Origin: Epithemia pelagica | Lineage: Eukaryota > Bacillariophyta > Bacillariophyceae > Surirellales > Surirellaceae | Length of the DNA: 64,000 nt | Reading direction: 5' to 3' | NCBI GenBank assembly: GCA_946965045.2 | Contig: OX337241.1 | Location: 2,847,744-2,911,743 of the forward strand | In this document: positions 32,880 to 42,908 of the stretch, piece after piece | How the letters are laid out: each line of letters starts with the position of its first letter | Numbering within the stretch: the stretch's first letter is position 1 | Position numbers and translations under genes: made by a program | The notes under the pieces: model-generated | Database searches by the model: none | Seen by the model: only the letters and a program-made list of their open reading frames with translations | Told to the model about the DNA's origin: nothing

Positions 32880-33551
32880 ATGAGCGAGAGACTTGAAGCG
32901 CGTTGGCAAGATATATTGGCTCAATTGGCTCGGCTGACTCTCGAGGAACAAGAAGAGGTACACGCAATTGAAGAGCGCTTTCAACAAGAATACCGAAGAA
33001 GAGAAGCTCAACACCGTCAAACGGTGGCGGCACTTGAGCGTCAACGAGAAACGGATCGTGACAACGCATACGACGAGTGTGAGATTCGGAAGCAACTTGT
33101 GTTTGAAAAAGCTCAAGCAAAACGTGACAGCTTGTTGAGAGAAATCCAATACCTCGACGAGGACAAGACACCTGTCCCAGAACCACGGTCAACTACACCG
33201 GATCCACCGCAACCATCAAGACAGGCAACGCCCGAACCAGAGGTAAAACAGACAGCTGGGCCAAGATCCCAAAACAGTACGCCTCAATCTCAAACAAGTC
33301 ATCCAGTGCAAGTCACACAGCCTCCTTCAATCGCATCGCAAAGAAACAGCCCCATCAGGTGGATCCCAATTGGAACTAGAGTGTGGGTACTCAATCCCCT
33401 CAAGTTGAAGAATCAAACCTCCACCACCTATCTTGAAGGAGTCATATCGAGACACGGTAGTTTCTACCACTTCATACGCATTTGGAATCCATCGACGGGG
33501 AAACACGAAGAACATCGTCGACACCGAGACAGCCTAGCTGTAATCGAATAA
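32880..33551 (+). CDS. Extra ORF of Copia element 2: coiled coil plus SH3-like end
   Basis: This is a 223-aa frame starting at ATG 60 bp after the 5' LTR. Residues 1-95 are a highly charged coiled coil (LTLEEQEEVHAIEERFQQEY and following). Residues 95-155 are Pro/Gln/Ser-rich. Residues 160-223 look like a small beta-barrel of the Tudor/SH3 type (IPIGTRVWVLNP, YLEGVISRHGSFYHFIRI). The stop TAA at 33549 is separated from the gag-pol ATG (33553) by a single base, which suggests termination-reinitiation coupling. It may chaperone nucleic acid or target chromatin; that is conjecture. Confidence 0.65.
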   Translation: MSERLEARWQDILAQLARLTLEEQEEVHAIEERFQQEYRRREAQHRQTVAALERQRETDRDNAYDECEIRKQLVFEKAQAKRDSLLREIQYLDEDKTPVPEPRSTTPDPPQPSRQATPEPEVKQTAGPRSQNSTPQSQTSHPVQVTQPPSIASQRNSPIRWIPIGTRVWVLNPLKLKNQTSTTYLEGVISRHGSFYHFIRIWNPSTGKHEEHRRHRDSLAVIE

Positions 33552-33552
33552 G

Positions 33553-36500
33553 ATGTCGACTGGTGGGAACGGCCCTCGGCCGGATGGAGCAGAATCAAAC
33601 GGGGGACGAGGTAATCAAACGGGCGGTCGATCCAATGGAGGCAGAGGACGAGGAGGTCGTGGCAAAAACCAAGGCCAACAATCAAACACTCGCTTTCAGG
33701 GCCAAGAACCATCGCTGAAAGATTGCGTGTTTGATTATAGTGAAGATCCCCAGTCCAAGCGTTACCTACGCAACGTTGAGTTGTTAGTGGGCTACGTGGG
33801 GACATCATTCGACTACTACAACCTAGAGTATCAAAAGGCGCTGGAGAAATTGGAACTTCAAGATCCAGAGAAAGCAAAGGTTCCAGATGATCCCACAGAC
33901 CCCATTCAGATGGAAGAATGGAAAATGGAGTACAAGGCGAGAAAGGATCAAGTGAAGGCCTATCGCAACTTTCGCGCTTCCTTGTTCAGTGTCATTCTCG
34001 GGCAATGCACGCCCCTCATGAAGGACAAGTTGCAAGCCAAACCAGAATATGAAGCGATCAACGATGAAAGGGACGGTGTAGCTCTACTCAAGTTGATCAA
34101 ACAAACAACCTTCACGTTTGATTCCGGCCGAATCTACAAGCTGGTCGGTCGTGACAAGTTGAAAGAAGAGTTTTATGGCTTGAAACGCAGAAATAATCAA
34201 ACCCTACACAGCTATTATGAAGTGTTTAGAGCAAAAGTGAAAGTTCTCAATGAGGTCGGTGTGGTGTTGTATGATAAAGATCTCGTGGAGATGATTGCCA
34301 AGAAAAACGGAAGGGACCCTCCATCATCTATCGATCGTGACGAAGCACAAGAGAGATGTGTGGCAATCCGATTCATCCGAACATGTGGCCATCGCGAGTA
34401 CGAGGCCCATTTGCAAAACATGTTTTTGGACGGCCACAAAGATGTGTACCCTGCCACGCTGGCGGATGCAAGGGCAATTCTTGATAACCGCATGACAGGT
34501 AAACAGAAGCAACCGAATCAAAACCAACAGACTCCGACTGAGAATGCCACTGGCATGGCATACCATACACAAGAGTTGGACGACAGCAATGAAAGCCAAG
34601 CAGCGTCCACATTGACTGGTAACAGCCACATGACAACAAACTCACGACAAACCCAGAGTCGCAATGGGAGTGGCAACAATAGCCGAGGAAGAGAACAAGC
34701 GAGTACAGGCAGCGGTCAATCACGAGGTCATGAATCAAATCAAACACAGACCAACAATAATGGTGAATTGAATGAGACCAATGAATCAACCGGCCTTCAG
34801 GATACGCATCGTGACTCACTTCAATATTCTTTTTCTGCTTCTTCTTCACAGGCTAGCATATCTCCAGAATGGCTACTCCTCGACAACCAATCGACTGTAG
34901 ACATCATCCGAGACTCCACCCTCCTCAAGAACATTCACACAGCCGAGCGCCCAATCATGATCCAAAGTCACGCTGGGCGACGTCAAATTTCCAAACAAGG
35001 CCTACTCCCCGGATATGGCATCGTCTGGCATGACCCGGAAGGGCCGGCCAACATCATATCACTCAATAATGCACGCACAAGGTTCTCAATCAAGTATGAC
35101 AGCGAGAACGGCAACACATTCAATCTCTCCGACCGATCTTCAGGGCGACTCAAACACCAATTCCTGCCAAGTCAAGACGGTTTGTTCTATATGTATACGT
35201 CAAGAATGCAGAGTAGTTTCATCACTACGGTTAATGATAATGAATCTGCTTATTCTCAAGACGAAGTCTATAGAGCTAAACTGGCACGATCATTAATGGC
35301 CAAGATAGGTCGTCCATCCACACGTGATTTCGTACACATCATACGAAACAATCTGTTGCCGAACACAACGATCACTGTGGACGACGTCAAGAGGGCCGAG
35401 AAAATATACGGGCCAGACCTTGGAAGTCTCAAGGGCAAGACGACGCGTCGTAAATCGCCTGCGGTTGACTCGTCACAGACCGTACCACCACGGATCAAAG
35501 AAGAACACAAGGATGTGACACTCACTGTTGATATTCTCCACGTCAACAACATTCCTTTCCTCGCAACGACGTCAAGGAAGTTACATTTTGGGACTATGGA
35601 AGCAATGGCCAATACCACCGACGACGATGTCATGAACTCGTTGCGCAGAGTGGTTGCAATCTATCGCAGAGGTGGCTTGCGCCCGCGGATGTTGCTCGCG
35701 GACGGAGCCTTCTGTTCCGAAAAGATGAAGACAGAGTTGCAATTGATCGGTGTATTGTTAAACCCTACCGCAAGAGATGAACATGTGGGAGACATTGAAA
35801 GGTACATACGTACAGTAAAAGAAAGAATGAGATGCGTTTATAACACCCTACCATTCAAAGAAATCCCGAAGGTCATGATCATTGAGATGGCCAAATTCGC
35901 TACCTTCTGGCTAAATAGTTTCCCTCATCGGTTGGGGATTTCACAATCAGAAAGCCCACGACTGCTCGTCACGGGAGAACAGGTCGACTTCAACAAGCAC
36001 TGTCGCTTCGAATTTGGACAGTACGTCCAATGTCATGAAGAACATGACAACTCGATGGCGCCCAGGACCATAGGTGCTCTAGCATTGAGGCCTACTGGGA
36101 ATCGTCAGGGTAGTTATTATTTTTTGAGTCTTGTCAGCGGACGTGTCATAACACGGAATCACGCCACAGCCCTACCGATGCCCCAAGAAGTGATCCAACG
36201 TGTGCACCAATTGGCTAGAGCCCAAAATATGCAACCAGGGTTAGCTTTTGGTAATAGAGACAATCGGATTTTGTGGATGGATCAAGACAACGACCTTTAC
36301 AACGAAGAAGACGATGAATCCTACATCAATGAAGAACAGGAGGACATCGAGCTACGCTATGATGATGATATGATTGAAGATGAACTGGTGGATGCCGTCA
36401 ACAATCCCGACTATGTTGATCCTGAAGAAGATGTCAACGGCGAACCTGCAATCAACCCGATGTTTGGTCCCGATGATCAACACATGGAAATTCAAGGAGT

Positions 36501-36768
36501 GGGTGACCCACTAGCCGGAGAACTTGACGACCTGAACGGTCCGGAAATTGAAGGAGTGGAGGCAGATGGAGAACTGCCAATCCATCCTATGGCAGATGAT
36601 GATGTTAGTGGAGTCCCGGAGGAGACAGTGATGGATGTGGTTGAGGATGTAGGGGAGAATGGGGGGGAGCTAGCCGGTGGAGAGGATATGGAAGAGGGAC
36701 AAGACATACAAGACATTGACACTAATGAAGGTACCGAAGATAACAGTGAGGCTGATCCGGTACGTCAG

Positions 36769-36803
<35 letters not shown>

Positions 36804-38846
36804 AGACAGGTACAATCTACGACCAAATCGTGAAAGGAGCTACGCGCACCGATACGGGCACTCGTTTGCCTGTATCGATACTCTAAAAGGAGGGCGTTAT
36901 GATGGAATCCTTCGAGATGGAGTGTTGTTTCTTGTAGCGAGTGAGGTGAATCAAGCCACACCGCAGATGTCTATGAAGAAGGGCATCAAACTGTTTGGAA
37001 ACAAGGGAGTGGCCGCCGTGAAGGTGGAAATCCAACAATTGCATGATAGAGGAGTATTGAGGGCAGTACACAAAACTGACCTCAGCTGGAGTGAGGTGCA
37101 ACAAGCACTAGGTTACCTAATGTTTTTGAAACGAAAACGGTGTGGCAAGATTAAAGGAAGAGGCTGTGCCGACGGACGCAAACAACGTGCGTACATAGAG
37201 AAAGAAGATTCAGCTTCTCCTACCGTGGCCACCGATTCTGTATTCATCACTGCCGTCATTGACGCCCTAGAACGACGTGTGGTTGCTGTGGCAGATATCC
37301 CAGGTGCGTTTATGCACTCGGATATGGATCCTGGTGTGTATATGCGGCTTACTGGACTAATGGCTGAGCTACTCCTAGAAGTCGACCATGAAGCATATGC
37401 CCCATATCTAACATATGAGAAGGGCGAGCCGGTTATATACGTGGAAATGTTGAAGGCTCTCTACGGGACGTTGCGTGCAGCTCGTCTCTTCTGGGAAAAA
37501 TTGACCGTGGTGCTCAAAAGTTGGGGATTTCAAATCAACCCCTATGATTCATGCGTTGCCAACAAGACAATCAACAACAAACATCATGCGTTGCCAACAA
37601 GACAATCAACAACAAACAATGCACGGTAACTTGGCACATTGACGATCTGAAAATATCGCATGTGGACGGTGCCGTTGTGACCAAATTTATTGAGGACCTC
37701 AAAGCAGAGTTCGGCCAGTTGGGAGAAATCTCTGTGTCGGAAGGGACAAGGCACGACTATTTGGGCATGTTCTTAGACTATGGAGAGGATGGGGTTGTGC
37801 AGGTGGACATGAGATCCTACCTGGACACCATTTTGATCTCGCTACCCAAAGAATGGATCGGTAAAGCACGGTCACCCGCTGCTAAGCATTTATATCATAC
37901 GGACCCGAACTCTCGAAAACTCAATGAGGAGGAGGCGGATCGATTCCACAGTGTGACAATGCAGTTAGCGTACATGGCGCAAAGAGGACGCCCAGATATA
38001 CGCACTGCTGTGGCCTTTTTGAGCACTCGTGTCATGAATCCAGACGTTGACGATCAGAGAAAACTCGGTCGGGTTCTCAAGTACCTACAATCAACCAAGG
38101 ATCTGATCCTACGACTAGAGGGTGATGGATCTGGAACACTCTGTTGGTGGGTGGATGCCTCCTTCGCTACTCACCCAGACATGAAAGGACAGACCGGCGG
38201 AGTGATGACTATGGGCAAGGGTGCCGTCATGACTGCCTCATCAAAACAAAAACTTGTGGCGCGAAGTTCAACCGAATGTGAGTTGATAGGCGTGCACGAC
38301 GTGTTGCCGTCAATGTTATGGAGCCAGAACTTTCTGAGAGCCCAAGGACATGAAGTAAAGAACGTTGTCCTGCACCAGGACAATCAGAGCAGTATCCTAC
38401 TGGAACGAAACGGTCGGTTGTCGAGCTCGAAAAGAACCAAACACATCAATCTACGATATTTCTATATCACAGATTGTATTCGCCGAAAGGACGTGAATGT
38501 GCGCTTCTGTCCGACGGATGAGATGATCGCTGACTTCTTTACTAAACCATTGCAGGGTCAAGCTTTTTATCGCCTGCGGGATATCATCATGAATGTGGTC
38601 CCGAGTAGTAAGTATCACTCCTCGGCCCAAAGGAGTGTGTTGAGGATATGTGACCAGGCGACGAGTAGCAGCGAGCAGACGCCGAGTAGCAGCGAGCAAG
38701 CAGCGACTCAAGAATGTGATTCGGAAGCAAAGGATCCAAACTTGAATGATGAAGATGCCGAAGCCTGGACTTTAGTCCGTCGACGTGGCAAAAGCAACAT
38801 TAGGCAAGATGAACAAGCAAGTGTTCATTCTAAGGAGATTACGTAG
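33553..38846 (+). pseudogene. Gag-Pol polyprotein of Copia element 2, frameshifted
   Basis: The first frame runs 33553-37629 and the second from within 37551 to 38846. A Gly/Arg/Asn-rich start leads into Gag (to about 34500) and a Gln/Asn/Ser linker. The protease-like motif is LLDNQSTVD near 34880. The integrase core covers about 35520-35830 (TVDILHV, LLADGAF, DIERYIRTVKE), followed by an acidic linker with a CAA repeat (36770-36805). Reverse transcriptase starts about 36900, with VADIPGAFMHS and ALYGTLRAARLFWEKL. A 35-bp tandem duplication (37549-37618) shifts the frame just before the WHIDDLK active-site box. RNase H (WWVDASFATH, SSTECELIG) and TKHINLRYFYI follow, and the frame continues through the 3' LTR to 38846. 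Confidence 0.88.
37549..37618 (+). repeat. 35-bp tandem duplication in pol
   Basis: The unit at 37549-37583 is repeated exactly at 37584-37618. Because 35 is not a multiple of three, the second copy shifts the frame. With a single unit the two pol frames would be continuous. Confidence 0.92.
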
Positions 38847-38901
38847 TTCGATAAGCCTATAAAGAGTTGCTTTTACGGCACGGCTTGTTTGAGTTTCAAC
38901 A
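38638..38901 (+). repeat. 3' LTR of Copia element 2, coding for the Pol tail
   Basis: The 264-bp LTR is preceded by AAAGGAGTG, a possible purine tract. The pol frame enters the LTR and stops at 38846, adding about 69 residues that are Ser/Glu-rich and contain WTLVRRRGKSNIRQ. The extra GCC relative to the 5' copy adds one residue and keeps the frame. Confidence 0.93.
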
Positions 38902-39037
38902 ATCAGCTTGTGCAACTCAAAGGATCCTTCAAAGATGCGCGAAGCAGGAAACGCGGGGGGCGAAAAATCCGATGCTGGACAGACGCTTAGAGGTACAGGG
39001 ACGGTCCGGAGGCATTGTCTACCTCTGATGAGAGTTA

Positions 39038-39609
39038 CTCCCTCCTCCTGAAAGAAAATACTTCACGTTTTTTTTTGGTTATTTTAGTCGCATAAAAAGA
39101 TTACGTAGGATCTGGTACAACTCTACAGGAGGACGGCCGGCTCATTCGGAGTATAAAAATTTTAGAATAATATGGGGGAACATATTGGTTGACATGCGCG
39201 AGTCTACACTATTATAGGAAAAGTACAACTTTTGTGTGCGATGAGTGAGCAGAACCATGGCCAAAGGTGCCGTCGTTGACCATGGAATTCAGCATGGAAA
39301 TGGCACGAATCTTGTCAGTTGCACGCATATTCCTACTCTTTGATGCCTCGAGGGGCCGCCCTGAAGAGGACGTGTTTGGAGCCGCCGTAGAAGTGTCAAC
39401 CGGTGGGCTCTGAAGACCGATGCTTAAAATCACGCCTTTTGAACAATCGTATCTCGTTCCAAAGCAAGAATCGAACATAAAAATAATACACCGATATAGA
39501 GCTAATAAGTAGGGCTTTCTAACAAAAAAATTTTATGGAAAAAGGACGTTCGCTCGTGAAAATATCGCTTTTTTGGTAAAATCGTGAAGTATTTTCTTTC
39601 AGGAGGGAG
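39038..39609. mobile_element. 572-bp Stowaway-like MITE (Tc1/mariner type)
   Basis: The element has inverted ends CTCCCTCC...TGAAAGAAAATACTTCACG, about 30 bp, differing only by an extra TCC in the left arm and one base near the inner end. It is flanked by TA on both sides (39036-39037 and 39610-39611). A TA duplication and CTCCCTCC ends are typical of Stowaway MITEs. A minus-strand 88-codon frame inside (39212-39478) has no recognisable transposase motif. It may be a remnant. Confidence 0.75.
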
Positions 39610-40088
39610 TAACACTCTTTGACAATGAAAAGTGGCTAGAGCTAAACCCTCTCTCCTCCTACTCCTAGGAGTACAAGAGAAAGATGAGTGGACACCAGTA
39701 CGACCATCAACATAACTTGAAAAAGAAATTAAAATTCTACTACTTGAGACAAGACTCGATGGTGAGATGGCACTCTGTGGCGACCCAAACTATGTTTGTG
39801 AAGTAGATTTAAATGTATGAGAGGAACCAACGACGGTTCGTACGTAAATGGTTTCAAGGATAACGAGTGATATGAATCATCCAAGCAAAAGAGGTCCATA
39901 CTACTTAATGTTAGCAATAAAAAACCAAATGGGTCACCCCACACAGAGGGGGTCCGAAAAAGAGAGAACGGCAACAGAATATGTTTTTGTTGTTTCATCA
40001 TATGTTTTTGTGTGTATGAGAATGTATGTTTGAGTCTTGTCCTCTTGCCTCGAAAGCGATCACCCAAAGGATTCATGGCAACTGGAAT

Positions 40089-40934
40089 TCAACAATGGTA
40101 GGGTTGTTCCCAACCACATAATGTTCCAAATTCGTCCAGGTCGTGAAAGCATTGCAATGGTTCTCGAGAATTGATTCCAGCCCAACAAGATGCCGCACAA
40201 GGTGAGACTTGTCTCGAAAAGGAGGGCGACCAGGTGTGGTTCGAAAACCAAATGCTGCTGCTTGTAGTGGTAGAAATCATGGTAGTCTTGCTGGTAGTCG
40301 GACGGTTGGTCGTGCTCCACCACAACAATACCATTTGTACGACGAGAATTAGTGCTTGCGTGCCCACGTAGAGATTCCATGGACGTGACGCCGGTTTCGT
40401 GGTGGCTGGACTCGCATCGACGTGTGGTATTATTCTCGTCTTGGTGTCGATGGTGTCGGCTTTACTTGTCTGGATGGCCTTCCTTTCTGGTCGAGAGAGG
40501 GGAGCAACAGAGCTAGAACAAGTCGGAGGGCCCTTGGATAGTAGAGATTGCTTCGTTGGGGCTTCGCTCTTTGCAGTACCAGAGGTTGATACAGGCGACT
40601 TGTGGTTGTTGTTGGCGACAATCATGGCACTTGGATCGGGGATCATGCCCACCGCTTGCAACAGTTGCCGCCGTCTCAAACGGCGCAATTGAGTCGCCAA
40701 CCCTTGCGACGATTGGGTTTGTTGTTGTTGCGGTGGTTGTTGCTTGAGGGGCACTGTCGATGTAGAGGCAGCGGCGAGCGAGGCGGCATTGTACAAAAAG
40801 GGACGTGGATGGTAGGGCGATTGGTAATGACTCGTTGCACTACTATTCGTCGTCGAATGCCACCGCTTGGCATGATTGACCGTCGTTGGATGGGCATGAT
40901 AATAATGACTGGATCGCATGCTTCGAATCGTCAT
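40089..40934 (-). CDS. LRR-RRQ-AVG family membrane protein, member 1
   Basis: The 281-aa product starts at ATG 40934. Its N-terminus is rich in His/Tyr/Ser, then come Ala/Ser and Gln/Pro tracts. At 79-97 lies LATQLRRLRRRQLLQAVGM, which recurs almost unchanged in the genes at 56430-57581 and 58689-60362. A single hydrophobic helix follows at about 187-207 (QALILVVQMVLLWW). The C-terminal 75 residues are Ser/Thr-rich with several Cys and Trp. The basic amphipathic motif plus one membrane anchor suggests a peripheral or tail-region membrane protein; no function is known to me. Its start is about 790 bp from the divergent HSF gene. Confidence 0.7.
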   Translation of the reverse strand: MTIRSMRSSHYYHAHPTTVNHAKRWHSTTNSSATSHYQSPYHPRPFLYNAASLAAASTSTVPLKQQPPQQQQTQSSQGLATQLRRLRRRQLLQAVGMIPDPSAMIVANNNHKSPVSTSGTAKSEAPTKQSLLSKGPPTCSSSVAPLSRPERKAIQTSKADTIDTKTRIIPHVDASPATTKPASRPWNLYVGTQALILVVQMVLLWWSTTNRPTTSKTTMISTTTSSSIWFSNHTWSPSFSRQVSPCAASCWAGINSREPLQCFHDLDEFGTLCGWEQPYHC

Positions 40935-41724
40935 GGTGTAGTAGTAGAGCTTGTTGTTGTTGTGCTTGATGGCAAAGCTTGTTGCTGCTGTGCCAAAGAG
41001 TGAAAAGTGCCGATGAGAGGATGTGAACTTTTTGGATTTTGTGTGTGCAAATCCGAGGTGAGCTAAAATGCAAAATGCATCATGCTTGGATCGATCGATC
41101 GAGTTCGAATCGAGGAGTTCTCATTGGTCCAGAGACACTCACTTGCGCACTTGAAACTGGACCATGACAGACGCGACGTGTACAGTGCCGCTAATACGCA
41201 ATCTACGCCGCTCGGGCGTGGAGTGCCGCTCGCAACCGGGCAAAAATCCGAACCCCCTCCGGGGACTGTCGTTGTTGTGGTTGTTGAGAGACGATGATGA
41301 TTGACATGACATGAGTGGATGGGCAACGCGCAAAACGCCAAGTGTAGGAACCCAGGATACATTGGATCGGCAGCACCACTCATTGTTCGCCTTGCGGTAC
41401 TCGCTGCCACTACCCACTACCCGTAGCCACAAGATCCTTCCAAGGCGAACAAACCGACAAACGTCAGAGACTCTCACCTTCATTCGGAAGTAGCGGTGCG
41501 TCAAACAGCGTCACACTGCAACAAGGCGAAGATTTGTCGTGGGGGAACTGGGGGACCGACGGAAGAGACCAATCGACGACCAGAACATTAGGGGGTAGTA
41601 GAAGTTTTGTTTCCCTTATTTAAAGGGGGTGGAATTCGTCCTCCCCGCGAAACGAAGCACCGCAGCAATCCACAATGTCATGTGCCAAGAAGAAAAAGGC
41701 CTCGAACCGATCTAGAATTCCGCA
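40935..41724. promoter_or_regulatory. Divergent intergenic region between two genes
   Basis: This 790-bp stretch separates the head-to-head starts of the LRR-RRQ-AVG gene (minus) and the HSF gene (plus), so it should hold both promoters. It contains a GATCGATCGATCGA run at about 41089 but no element I can name with confidence. No gene is supported inside. Confidence 0.35.
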
Positions 41725-42362
41725 ATGATTCCTCTTCAAGAACGTACTTCTCCTGGTTCTTCACCAAGTCTTGAAGACCTTCCTCGCTATACCATGGAAA
41801 CCGGAATGAATGGAGAGCACGATGGCAGATCAATCGCCAAAGGTGGTGTGGCATGGCCTTTTCCGTGGCGTCTGCATGAATGTTTGGAGGCGGTTGAGAA
41901 GGAAGGCTTGCAGAGTATTGTCTCGTGGCAAGCACATGGTCGTTCCTTTACGGTGTATCAACCGAAAAAGTTTGCGGAGCTCATCATGCCAAGGTACGCG
42001 TGACCGTGAGAATGGATGCTCGGAGCTTTTCTTCCGAAACGTATACTCATTTTCTCATGTTCAACTGCAGATTCTTCAATCAAACAAAATATGCATCCTT
42101 CCAACGACAATTGAACCTTTATGGCTTTTATCGCTTCGCTCAGGGGAAGGATAAAGGAGCCTACTTTAATTTATGCTTTGTACGTGGACACCGCTCCTTG
42201 GTTCGCAACATGATCCGTCGCAAGATCAAGAACAACAAACACCTCAACAACAACAAGTCCTTGGTGGAGGATCATGACTTTTACCACCCGGCTTGGAAGA
42301 ACCATTTTGAGTCTTGCGTACCCGAGGAATTGCGTCGTACTGTGCCCGATCCTAATAGGTAG
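41725..42362 (+). CDS. Heat-shock-factor-type DNA-binding protein, two exons
   Basis: Exon 1 is 41725-41993, the intron 41994-42070 (GTACGC...CTGCAG, 77 bp) and exon 2 42071-42362, giving 186 aa. The splice restores the HSF-domain sequence at IMPRFFNQTKYASFQRQLNLYGF. The domain spans about 45-150: WPFPWRLHECLEAVE, then VSWQAHGRSFTVYQPKKF, the recognition helix SFQRQLNLYGF, then AYFNLCFVRGHRSLVRNMIRRKI. It should bind inverted GAA repeats in the nucleus. Diatom genomes hold many HSFs. The C-terminus after PDPNR ends in three consecutive stops (TAG TAG TGA). No trimerisation coiled coil precedes them, so this may be a truncated gene whose remainder is the next frame. Confidence 0.85.
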
Positions 42363-42368
42363 TAGTGA

Positions 42369-42908
42369 GACAAATCCTCCTGTGATGATGAACATGCGCG
42401 TTTCGATCAAATCAAGGCATGGCTTGTCCTACCCGATAAGGCAAGAATCAATACGCAAATTCCCAATTTGAAGGCACGCCTCTTTCAAACGAGCTTTTAT
42501 TCCTGTGGAGAAGGATCACTGTCGTTGGAGATGAATCGAGCGACAAGTCAGTCGATCATTGACCGACAGTCCGTGAGAGATGACAAAGACAGTATCTATT
42601 CTGAGCTGAAGGAGCTTCTCGTTTTCCAGCACGAGAGGTCACTGCTTCAACTTCAAGAGACTTTTCATCTCCAAAACCAGGAGAAGGTGCGAAGACGCAG
42701 AGCACGGACCAGCTTTGCAGTATGGATTATTTTTGTGGCCATTCTTGCAGCAGTTGTTGCGAATGTCTACGAACGAGTAGGGGACTCGTCTTCATTGGAT
42801 ATGATGTGTGCACCAGCAATGCCAGGTACTCAGATCCAATCCGGAGACATTCTCAAGGCGCCCTGGTGGGACGGGCAGGTGCCGCCATTGTACATTGTCA
42901 CGATGTGA
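42369..42908 (+). CDS. Frame in phase with the HSF gene, with a membrane segment
   Basis: The frame continues in phase directly after the three stops for 179 codons. It contains a helical charged stretch with LKELLVFQHERSLLQLQETF (possible coiled coil), a basic cluster RRRRAR, then a hydrophobic helix FAVWIIFVAILAAVVANVY, and a short tail ending PPLYIVTM. Without an early ATG (the first likely one encodes the Met of LEMNRATSQ) it is either the former C-terminus of the HSF protein, a separate small membrane protein, or reached by readthrough or an unseen intron. I cannot choose between these. Confidence 0.4.
   Translation, partial: DKSSCDDEHARFDQIKAWLVLPDKARINTQIPNLKARLFQTSFYSCGEGSLSLEMNRATSQSIIDRQSVRDDKDSIYSELKELLVFQHERSLLQLQETFHLQNQEKVRRRRARTSFAVWIIFVAILAAVVANVYERVGDSSSLDMMCAPAMPGTQIQSGDILKAPWWDGQVPPLYIVTM

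Larger units (their letters stand above)
32559..38901 (+). mobile_element. Ty1/copia LTR retrotransposon, element 2
   Basis: This is a 6.3-kb element with short LTRs (261 and 264 bp) bounded by TGTTGA...TCAACA and flanked by the 5-bp duplication ATCAG (32554-32558 and 38902-38906). Inside are an extra ORF, then gag-pol with protease, integrase, reverse transcriptase and RNase H in Copia order. The LTRs differ only by one 3-bp indel, so the insertion is very young. The sequence is clearly different from Copia element 1 and belongs to another lineage of the superfamily. Confidence 0.93.
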
